From positions 1 through 6,090 of the forward strand of contig DOVA01000152.1 of NCBI GenBank assembly GCA_003520315.1: a DNA stretch of 6,090 nucleotides. Direction: 5' to 3'. Under the pieces are notes generated by a model. That model did no database searches. It worked only from the letters and a program-made list of their open reading frames with translations, and was not told the DNA's origin. The position numbers were made by a program, and so were the translations under genes. The stretch comes from Rikenellaceae bacterium (lineage in GTDB: Bacteria > Bacteroidota > Bacteroidia > Bacteroidales > UBA932). Below, piece after piece: positions 1 to 5,554 of the stretch; the first letter of the stretch is position 1; every line of letters starts with the position of its first letter.

Positions 1-1
1 C

Positions 2-136
2 AAGTATCCAGATCTTGACATGGTTTCATTTGGACCTACACTCAGAGGAGTACATGCACCCGGAGAAAAGCTTGAGATTGCTTCAGTAGAAAAATTCTGG
101 AAATTGCTTGTAGAAATACTTAAGAACTTAAAATAA
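2..136 (+). CDS. pepD: C-terminal end of aminoacyl-histidine dipeptidase (PepD-like, peptidase family M20C), partial
   Basis: Only the last 44 codons are visible; the frame is open from the left window edge to TAA at 134-136. The translation contains FGPTLRGVHAPGEK followed by a VEKFWKLLVEIL helix. This is the characteristic end of the PepD/M20C family of zinc dipeptidases, which cleave Xaa-His and other unspecific dipeptides in the cytoplasm. In that family the His of the 'GPT-R-x-x-H-P/A' segment belongs to the metal-binding active site, and it is present here (H in GVHAPG). The rest of the catalytic domain and the start lie outside the window, so I cannot tell whether the gene is otherwise intact. 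rpe starts 7 nt after the stop, so the two could be co-transcribed. The family call rests on a short but distinctive segment. Confidence 0.8.
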   Translation, partial: KYPDLDMVSFGPTLRGVHAPGEKLEIASVEKFWKLLVEILKNLK

Positions 137-143
137 GATTACT

Positions 144-794
144 ATGGGAGTACTGATTGCCCCTTCGATGCTCTCCGCAGATTTCGGACATCTTGCAAAA
201 GATGTTGAAATGGTCAATGACAGTGAAGCAGATCTGATACATCTTGACATTATGGACGGTCTTTTTGTACCTAACATTTCATATGGTTTCCCTGTAGTAA
301 GGTCAATTGCAAAATACGCAAAAAAACCACTTGATGCTCATCTGATGATTGTAGATCCGGACAGATATGTGGAAAAATTCAGAGATTTGGGAGTAAAATA
401 TTTGAGTGTTCACTACGAAGCATGCATTCATCTACACAGATCGCTGCAAAAAATCAAAGACCTTGGAATGAAAGCCGGTGTCGCTCTTAATCCGCACACC
501 CCTTCGCATTTCCTGACAGAGATAGCCTCCGAAGCAGATTTCATCCTTATCATGTCTGTAAATCCCGGATTTGGAGGTCAAGGTTTTATTGAAAACAGTT
601 ACAACAAAGTACGCAGAATAAAAGAGTTATTAATTGACAAGGCTCCCACATGCCTTATAGAAGTTGACGGAGGAGTCTCAAAAGATAATGCAGCATCACT
701 TATCGAAGCCGGAGCCGATATATTAGTAGCAGGCAACAGTATATTCGGATCAGAAAATCCCATCAAAGCAATTAGTGATTTAAAACATATTTAA
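144..794 (+). CDS. rpe: Ribulose-phosphate 3-epimerase
   Basis: This cytoplasmic TIM-barrel enzyme interconverts D-ribulose 5-phosphate and D-xylulose 5-phosphate in the pentose phosphate pathway. The 216-residue length is normal for the family. The N-terminus IAPSMLSADF (residues 5-14) matches the first strand and active-site Ser. HLDIMDG (33-39) supplies metal ligand H33 and the catalytic Asp D35, and DAHLM (64-68) supplies H66. MSVNPGFGGQGF (137-148) is the mobile phosphate-loop region. EVDGG (173-177) holds the second catalytic Asp, D175, and VAGNSIF (195-201) is the C-terminal phosphate site, so all expected catalytic residues are present. ATG 144 places the conserved N-terminus at residue 5, and no earlier start is plausible because pepD ends at 136. 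No Shine-Dalgarno sequence is visible (leader AATAAGATTACT). The 3' end overlaps convergent birA by 23 bp. Confidence 0.96.
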   Translation: MGVLIAPSMLSADFGHLAKDVEMVNDSEADLIHLDIMDGLFVPNISYGFPVVRSIAKYAKKPLDAHLMIVDPDRYVEKFRDLGVKYLSVHYEACIHLHRSLQKIKDLGMKAGVALNPHTPSHFLTEIASEADFILIMSVNPGFGGQGFIENSYNKVRRIKELLIDKAPTCLIEVDGGVSKDNAASLIEAGADILVAGNSIFGSENPIKAISDLKHI

Positions 795-1524
795 TCTCCT
801 TAAAGGCATAACTTTCAACTTCCCCTCCCCTCCTTTCGAGAAGCAGACATGCGTTTTGATCAATGCCAACTATTTGTGCTTCAAAAATTTCGTTAGTACC
901 TGCATCCTCATAAAAATGGAATTCTCTCAACCTATAAAGTCTGGAAAGATATTCATTATTGATAGTTTCTGCCATTTGCTCATACGCATTCTGATTGATC
1001 ATGTTATAAAATCTTTTGATAAACCTCGAAAGTAATATCAGCTCATCCTCCAGTTTATATATCTTTCCGGTTTCAAGAAAAAGCGAAGTTGGATTTGGCG
1101 CAGCAGAAGCAAATTTTTTTTGATTTAAATTCAGTCCTATACCTAAAATAGAGGCTGACAATTTGTCACTACCCAAATAATGCTCGATAAGAATTCCACA
1201 AATCTTATTATCAAACACATAGATAGCATTCGGCCATTTAATCTTCGCTTCCAGACCTTCACTGGTTAGATAGCTGACGACCCCCAAAGCTGCTACTTCT
1301 GAAAGTAAAAATTGATCTTCAGCCTTCAAACCTGCAGGCTTAACAATAATTGAAAATGTAAGATTCTCTCCAACAGCACTCTCCCATGTGTTTCCCTTCT
1401 GACCACGACCATTTGTCTGGAATCTCGCAGCATAAACAGTAAAGTCTTCAGCATCTTCCATGCGTCTATTTGCCTCAGAATTAGTCGAATCCAATGTTTC
1501 AAACCAAATTATGTTATCTGACAT
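772..1524 (-). CDS. birA: Biotin--[acetyl-CoA-carboxylase] ligase, monofunctional (no DNA-binding domain)
   Basis: BirA activates biotin with ATP to biotinyl-5'-AMP and transfers it to the Lys of biotin carboxyl carrier domains, chiefly that of acetyl-CoA carboxylase. The 250-residue protein starts directly with the catalytic domain: FETLDSTNSEA (8-18) and the biotinyl-AMP loop GRGQKG (39-44). These are followed by KWPNA (96-100), KICGILIE (107-114) and GIGLNLN (128-134). A small C-terminal domain follows from about 205 to 250. There is no N-terminal helix-turn-helix, so it should be a ligase only and not a biotin-operon repressor like E. coli BirA. The motif usually reads KWPND; here residue 100 is Ala (codon GCT on the minus strand). 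The gene is divergent from rsfS across an 82-bp gap, and its last 23 bp overlap the end of rpe. ATG at 1524-1522 has no clear Shine-Dalgarno sequence. Confidence 0.94.
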   Translation of the reverse strand: MSDNIIWFETLDSTNSEANRRMEDAEDFTVYAARFQTNGRGQKGNTWESAVGENLTFSIIVKPAGLKAEDQFLLSEVAALGVVSYLTSEGLEAKIKWPNAIYVFDNKICGILIEHYLGSDKLSASILGIGLNLNQKKFASAAPNPTSLFLETGKIYKLEDELILLSRFIKRFYNMINQNAYEQMAETINNEYLSRLYRLREFHFYEDAGTNEIFEAQIVGIDQNACLLLERRGGEVESYAFKEIKYVLNH

Positions 1525-1534
1525 AAAACAAATA

Positions 1535-1566
1535 TTTTAATTGGAAACAAAATTGCAGTAATTTTG
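1535..1566 (+). promoter_or_regulatory. Candidate Bacteroidetes-type promoter for the rsfS operon
   Basis: TAATTTTG at 1559-1566 matches the Bacteroidetes primary-sigma -7 consensus TAnnTTTG at every fixed position. A TTTT at 1535-1538 lies 20 bp upstream and matches three of four bases of the -33 TTTG element. Transcription would begin near 1571-1574, giving a leader of roughly 35 nt before the GTG at 1607. This rests on consensus matching alone in AT-rich DNA, where chance matches are common; position and orientation are what support it. Confidence 0.5.
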
Positions 1567-1567
1567 T
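1547..1567. repeat. Perfect 8-bp inverted repeat in the birA/rsfS gap, possible operator
   Basis: The arms ACAAAATT (1547-1554) and AATTTTGT (1560-1567) are exact reverse complements, separated by the 5-nt spacer GCAGT. The symmetric layout with a short spacer resembles a site for a dimeric regulator. However, the arms also coincide with the candidate -7 boxes of the two divergent promoters, which would by themselves create part of the symmetry. The repeat itself is read directly; any regulatory role is inferred. Confidence 0.55.
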
Positions 1568-1578
1568 AATATATTAAA
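1548..1578 (-). promoter_or_regulatory. Candidate promoter for birA (weaker match)
   Basis: Read on the minus strand, 1555-1548 is CAATTTTG. This matches TAnnTTTG except at the first position. TTTA at 1578-1575 lies 19 bp upstream and matches three of four bases of TTTG. Transcription would start near 1543, leaving a leader of about 20 nt before the birA ATG. The call is a consensus match only, and weaker than the one on the opposite strand. Confidence 0.33.
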
Positions 1579-1606
1579 GGATTAACTAAACAAAAAATAA
1601 TAAATA

Positions 1607-1990
1607 GTGCCGACAACAAAAATCAAAAAACAATCGGTGAGTGATGCACTGGAGGTACAATGCATCGCTGATGCAATGCTCGAAAAAAAGGGAAAGGGTG
1701 TTTGCTCTCTTGATCTTAAAAAGATAGGTACTGCCATAACTGATTATTTTATCGTATGCAATGCCGACTCTCCCACACAAGTAAATGCCATAGCTGACCA
1801 TGTTGAAGACATGATGTACACTCAATGTAATCGAAAAGTCACCCGCATGCAGGGAAAAGAGAATTCTTTCTGGGTAATACTCGATTTTACCAACATTGTA
1901 GTACACATATTTCAGACAGAGTACAGACTCTTTTACAGACTTGAAGAGTTATGGGCAGATGCACCAAAAATTAATTACGAAGAGAAATAG
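1607..1990 (+). CDS. rsfS: Ribosomal silencing factor RsfS (DUF143 / Iojap family)
   Basis: RsfS binds ribosomal protein uL14 on the 50S subunit and blocks joining with 30S, lowering translation during starvation. The 127-residue protein shows the family core in order: the DYFIVCNADSPTQVNAIAD stretch (46-64), then FWVILDF (88-94), VVHIF (98-102) and the C-terminal FYRLEELWADAP (109-120). The start is GTG at 1607. The only in-frame codon between it and the upstream TAA at 1601 is ATA, so GTG is the first possible start. A second in-frame GTG at 1637 would remove ten basic and polar residues that lie outside the conserved core and cannot be excluded. The leader is A-rich with no Shine-Dalgarno sequence. 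This is the first gene of a four-gene operon; ftsH starts 7 nt after its stop. Confidence 0.92.
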   Translation: MPTTKIKKQSVSDALEVQCIADAMLEKKGKGVCSLDLKKIGTAITDYFIVCNADSPTQVNAIADHVEDMMYTQCNRKVTRMQGKENSFWVILDFTNIVVHIFQTEYRLFYRLEELWADAPKINYEEK

Positions 1991-1997
1991 AAACAAT

Positions 1998-3968
1998 ATG
2001 GATATAAAAAACAATAATAATATCAATAGAAACAACAAAATAAAGCAGCCCAAATTTAATGTAATGTGGATCTACCTCATCCTCCTGGGAGGAATTTTCT
2101 ATATGTGGGCTACATATGACGGAGGAAATCCCTTAAAGACTGAGTGGGTTGATGTTAAAGAGAAGATGGCTCCTTCCGGTGATATTGAAAAGATAACTTT
2201 TATCACCAACATGAATCGTGCTGAGGTCTATATTAAAAAGGACAGCTTGGTAAAATACAAGAATAAGTTTGGAGGTAAGATCCCGAAATTTGCGCCTCAA
2301 TTTTATTTTGTAGTTTCAACAAACTTCAATGCTGAAGAACAGATAGACATGCTGAGGCAGCAATTGCCCGAAAACAGCAGATTCACCTTTGAAAACGAAG
2401 AGCGGACCAATTATTTTGCCAAAATAATGGAATGGCTGCTCTTCCCTATCCTCCTTGTAGCACTCTGGCTTTTCATGTTCAGAAAAATGAACAAAGGAAT
2501 GGGAGGTGGAGCTCAGGGAGGAGGAATTTTCTCTGTCGGAAAGTCCCAAGCCAAACTCTTCGACAAGGAAAACAACATAAAAGTTACCTTCAAGGATGTT
2601 GCAGGTCTCGAAGAAGCCAAGATTGAAGTTATGGAGATTGTGGACTTCCTTAAGAATCCAAAGAAATACACCAGTCTTGGTGGAAAAATTCCTAAAGGCG
2701 CTCTTCTTATAGGCCCTCCGGGTACCGGTAAAACTCTACTGGCCAAAGCTGTGGCAGGAGAAGCAAATGTCCCTTTTTTCTCAATCTCAGGTTCAGATTT
2801 TGTGGAAATGTTTGTGGGTGTAGGAGCTTCACGAGTAAGAGACCTTTTTAGACAAGCCAAGGAAAAGGCACCATGTATAGTCTTCATCGATGAAATAGAT
2901 GCCGTAGGACGTGCGAGAAGTAAAAATGCAGGTTTTTCATCAAATGACGAAAGAGAAAATACACTAAATCAGCTTCTTACAGAAATGGATGGGTTTGGTT
3001 CAAATTCCGGAGTCATTATTCTTGCGGCCACAAACCGTGTAGATATACTTGACAAGGCATTAATGAGAGCAGGACGTTTCGACAGACAAATTCATGTTGA
3101 TCTTCCAGAACTCAAGGAGAGAATAGATATTTTTAAAGTACACCTGAAGAATTTGAAATTGATAGAAGGATTAAATGTTGAATTTCTTGCTAGACAAACT
3201 CCTGGTTTTTCTGGCGCAGACATAGCTAATGTTTGCAATGAAGCTGCTCTGATTGCTGCAAGAAAAAACAAAAGTGTAATAGATAAACAGGATTTTCTCG
3301 ATGCCATTGACAGAATAGTTGCAGGATTGGAAAAAAGGAGCAAAATAATTTCACCTGAAGAAAAGAAAACTATTGCTTATCATGAGGCAGGGCATGCTAC
3401 CGTCAGCTGGATGCTGCCAAATGCCAATCCTCTTTTAAAAGTAACCATAATTCCTCGCGGTAAGGCACTTGGAGCAGCATGGTATCTACCGGAAGAGAGA
3501 CAGATAACAACAACCGAGCAGATGATGGATGAACTTTCCGCAACACTTGGAGGGAGAGCTGCCGAAGAAATCATTAACAAAAAAGTATCCTCAGGAGCTC
3601 TTAATGACCTTGAAAAGGTGACTAAGCAGGCTTATGCAATGGTTTGCTATCTAGGAATGAGCAAAGCAATCGGTAATGTATCATTTTATGATTCCTCCGA
3701 ATCGAGTGGTTTCACTCTCAGCAAACCTTATAGCGAAAAGACGGCAGAACTTATTGATAAAGAAGTTAAAAAGATCGTTGACGAATCTTATGAAACAGCT
3801 AAGAAAATTTTAAGAGAAAATATGGAAGGATTCGTAAAACTTTCAGAGCAACTACTCGAAAAAGAGGTAATATTCTCAGAAGATCTTGAAAAAATCTTTG
3901 GTAAAAGAGCCGGAAGCCAGCCACCTTCAAGAGAAGATGACGTAACTTCAACCTCATCCGAGAAATGA
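1998..3968 (+). CDS. ftsH: ATP-dependent zinc metalloprotease FtsH
   Basis: FtsH is a membrane-anchored hexameric AAA+ protease that extracts and degrades misassembled membrane proteins and some cytosolic regulators. I start it at ATG 1998 (656 residues), 7 nt after the rsfS stop. The frame stays open back to 1941, but those 19 codons lie inside rsfS and are not FtsH-like. Order: Asn-rich cytoplasmic tail (1-18), TM1 (about 23-40), periplasmic domain (41-143), TM2 (about 144-162) and a Gly-rich linker. The AAA domain has Walker A GPPGTGKT (239-246), pore loop FVG (272-274), Walker B IVFIDEID (294-301), AATNR (343-347) and Arg fingers R360 and R363. The protease domain has HEAGH (462-466), with H462 and H466 as zinc ligands and E463 as catalytic base; D537 in LNDLE is the third ligand. 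All key residues are intact. The stop overlaps the cdsA start (ATGA). Confidence 0.97.
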   Translation: MDIKNNNNINRNNKIKQPKFNVMWIYLILLGGIFYMWATYDGGNPLKTEWVDVKEKMAPSGDIEKITFITNMNRAEVYIKKDSLVKYKNKFGGKIPKFAPQFYFVVSTNFNAEEQIDMLRQQLPENSRFTFENEERTNYFAKIMEWLLFPILLVALWLFMFRKMNKGMGGGAQGGGIFSVGKSQAKLFDKENNIKVTFKDVAGLEEAKIEVMEIVDFLKNPKKYTSLGGKIPKGALLIGPPGTGKTLLAKAVAGEANVPFFSISGSDFVEMFVGVGASRVRDLFRQAKEKAPCIVFIDEIDAVGRARSKNAGFSSNDERENTLNQLLTEMDGFGSNSGVIILAATNRVDILDKALMRAGRFDRQIHVDLPELKERIDIFKVHLKNLKLIEGLNVEFLARQTPGFSGADIANVCNEAALIAARKNKSVIDKQDFLDAIDRIVAGLEKRSKIISPEEKKTIAYHEAGHATVSWMLPNANPLLKVTIIPRGKALGAAWYLPEERQITTTEQMMDELSATLGGRAAEEIINKKVSSGALNDLEKVTKQAYAMVCYLGMSKAIGNVSFYDSSESSGFTLSKPYSEKTAELIDKEVKKIVDESYETAKKILRENMEGFVKLSEQLLEKEVIFSEDLEKIFGKRAGSQPPSREDDVTSTSSEK

Positions 3969-4837
3969 TAGATCGTTTTAAAGGGACATTTGTCAGAAGC
4001 ATCACCGGGATTGTTTTCATAACAATAATGGTAGGATCGATGGTTTTGAACCCTGTTGCCTTTGGAGCAGTAATGACTATAGCTATTGTCTTTATGATGG
4101 CAGAATATATGATGATAGCTGTAGATGTAAAATTGAGCTTGACAAAAATCCTTACCATTATAGCAGGGATTATGCTTTATGTACTTTTTTTTCTGTACAA
4201 GGCATATGGAATAGATGCCAAATGGCTCTATCTGCTTACAATACCTTTTGCTTCAATTTTTGTTTCACTGCTATGCTACAGAGATAATTCAAAAAGTGAT
4301 GGCACAGCAACAGATCCTGAAGTATACAACAGACATCCTTACCTTCTTACATCATTGATATACATTGCTCTGCCATTTTCAATGACCTCCTTGATTCTCT
4401 TTGATTCAGACTTGAATTACAGACCTCTAACTTTGCTGTCACTTTTTATTATTCTTTGGACATCCGATGTTGGAGCATATACTTTTGGAATGCTTTTTGG
4501 GCAAAAAAATGGACATAAACTTTGCCCTTCAATATCTCCCAAAAAATCGTGGGAAGGATTTTTTGGAGGTATTTTCTGCGGATTAGTAGCAGGTATAGTT
4601 GTTTGGATTTTGTCACTAACCGGATTTTCATTAACACACAATATAATTATAGCATTGATCATAAGCCTTGCCGGAGCTGCCGGTGATTTGGTAGAGTCTC
4701 AGTTTAAACGTAATTTTGGTGCTAAAGATTCAGGAAAGCTCTTGCCCGGGCACGGTGGTTTGCTCGATAGATTTGATGCAGCGCTCATTGCGTTTCCATT
4801 GGCAATCACTTACATAAAATTATTTTCTTTAATATAA
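3965..4837 (+). CDS. cdsA: Phosphatidate cytidylyltransferase (CDP-diacylglycerol synthase)
   Basis: CdsA is an integral inner-membrane enzyme that converts phosphatidic acid and CTP to CDP-diacylglycerol, the branch-point precursor of all phospholipids. The 290-residue protein is very hydrophobic with about eight membrane segments (roughly 12-28, 33-52, 60-78, 86-104, 129-146, 154-172, 200-219, 226-241, plus a hydrophobic C-terminus). The family signature S-x-x-K-R-x(4)-K-D-x-G ... P-G-H-G-G-x-x-D-R-x-D lies at 245-271 and is complete. The upstream conserved WTSDVGAY (165-172) and SPKKSWEGFFGG (191-202) are also present. Length and motif spacing are normal. The ATG overlaps the ftsH stop as ATGA, which suggests translational coupling to the protease. 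psd starts 6 nt after its stop. Confidence 0.96.
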   Translation: MIDRFKGTFVRSITGIVFITIMVGSMVLNPVAFGAVMTIAIVFMMAEYMMIAVDVKLSLTKILTIIAGIMLYVLFFLYKAYGIDAKWLYLLTIPFASIFVSLLCYRDNSKSDGTATDPEVYNRHPYLLTSLIYIALPFSMTSLILFDSDLNYRPLTLLSLFIILWTSDVGAYTFGMLFGQKNGHKLCPSISPKKSWEGFFGGIFCGLVAGIVVWILSLTGFSLTHNIIIALIISLAGAAGDLVESQFKRNFGAKDSGKLLPGHGGLLDRFDAALIAFPLAITYIKLFSLI

Positions 4838-4843
4838 AAGATC

Positions 4844-5554
4844 ATGGGGATACATAAAGAAGGACGCGGAATAATAACTAAAAGTTTTTTTCTGCTTGCT
4901 GCTATAATTATTGCACTATTCTTCATAATTGGTCTTGTTAATGCATTCATCATTTCAGCAATAGTAGCACTCATTATTTTTTTCATTATCATTAGATTTT
5001 TCAGATCTCCCAAAAGAACTCCTATTACAGAAGAAGGTGCAGTGATAGCACCTGCAGACGGAAGAATAGTAATTGTCAAGGAAGTCTATGAAGATGAATT
5101 CCTGAAATGCAACTGTATTCAGGTGTCAGTATTCATGAGTCTGCTAGATGTTCATGTTAACTGGTTTCCAGTATCAGGCCAGATAAAGTATTACAAATAC
5201 CATCCGGGAAGATACGTCATAGCAATGCACCCAAAATCATCAGACAAAAATGAAAGAACATCAATTGTTATAGAAGAAAACGGTTTTCCTGTCCTCTTCA
5301 GACAAATTGCAGGATTTCTTGCACGAAGGATTGTATGTTATGCTGTTGAGGGACGAGAAGTTAAAAAAGGTTCTGAAATGGGATTTATTAAATTTGGTTC
5401 CAGAGTAGATCTGTTTCTTCCAATGGATTCAAGAATTCAGGTAACCAAGGGTCAAAAAGTCAAAGGTTGCCAAACTGTTATAGCAAGGCTTCCAGAGTTG
5501 ACAGAGGCACAGAAATTTCTCTACAATAACAATAAAAATTCAGCTTTTTATTAA
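4844..5554 (+). CDS. psd: Phosphatidylserine decarboxylase (short, PSD-A-like form)
   Basis: Psd removes CO2 from phosphatidylserine to give phosphatidylethanolamine, using a pyruvoyl group made by self-cleavage. The 236-residue protein has two N-terminal membrane segments (about 14-30 and 33-51), then the catalytic domain. APADGR (69-74) carries the conserved Asp D72, and DVHVNWFP (102-109) carries H104. RQIAGFLARRIV (153-164) is followed by FIKFGSRVDLFLP (181-193). The Gly185-Ser186 bond is the expected cleavage site; Ser186 would become the pyruvoyl group on the small alpha chain, about 51 residues long. The GS motif with a short N-terminus is typical of the form found in Bacteroidetes and alphaproteobacteria, not the long E. 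coli enzyme with LGST. It is the last gene of the operon; its stop overlaps the 3' end of convergent pyrF by 4 bp. pssA, which makes its substrate, is not adjacent. Confidence 0.94.
   Translation: MGIHKEGRGIITKSFFLLAAIIIALFFIIGLVNAFIISAIVALIIFFIIIRFFRSPKRTPITEEGAVIAPADGRIVIVKEVYEDEFLKCNCIQVSVFMSLLDVHVNWFPVSGQIKYYKYHPGRYVIAMHPKSSDKNERTSIVIEENGFPVLFRQIAGFLARRIVCYAVEGREVKKGSEMGFIKFGSRVDLFLPMDSRIQVTKGQKVKGCQTVIARLPELTEAQKFLYNNNKNSAFY

Larger units (their letters stand above)
1525..1606. other. Divergent intergenic region between birA and rsfS
   Basis: This is the only intergenic stretch longer than 10 bp in the window and is strongly AT-rich. It must carry the start signals of both birA (leftward) and the rsfS-ftsH-cdsA-psd operon (rightward), unless transcription reads in from elsewhere. 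It holds candidate Bacteroidetes-type promoters on both strands and a perfect 8-bp inverted repeat, listed separately. I see no riboswitch-like structure or small ORF in it. Confidence 0.85.

Noticed and set aside
797..812. Short palindrome CCTTAAAGG just after the rpe stop, as a candidate terminator stem.
   Set aside because: Only 4-bp arms with a 1-nt centre, inside birA coding sequence, and no T-run.
815..840. Polypyrimidine stretch rich in CCCC/TCC near the birA 3' end.
   Set aside because: It is explained by purine-rich birA codons for Glu-Arg-Arg-Gly-Gly-Glu on the minus strand; no repeat unit or structure.
1586..1906. Open frame of 106 codons on the minus strand opposite rsfS.
   Set aside because: It lies fully antisense to the well-recognised rsfS gene and its translation resembles no family I know.
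1941..1997. A 19-codon upstream extension of ftsH beginning with ATG at 1941.
   Set aside because: It overlaps the conserved C-terminus of rsfS and adds a non-FtsH-like stretch; ATG 1998 gives the expected short cytoplasmic tail before TM1.
2513..2887. Open frame of 124 codons on the minus strand opposite the FtsH AAA domain.
   Set aside because: Shadow frame over strongly conserved Walker A and B coding sequence; no recognisable protein features of its own.
3799..4158. Open frame of 119 codons on the minus strand across the ftsH/cdsA junction, Ile/Leu/Thr-rich like a membrane protein.
   Set aside because: The hydrophobic look comes from antisense reading of the CdsA membrane helices; no start signal and no family match.
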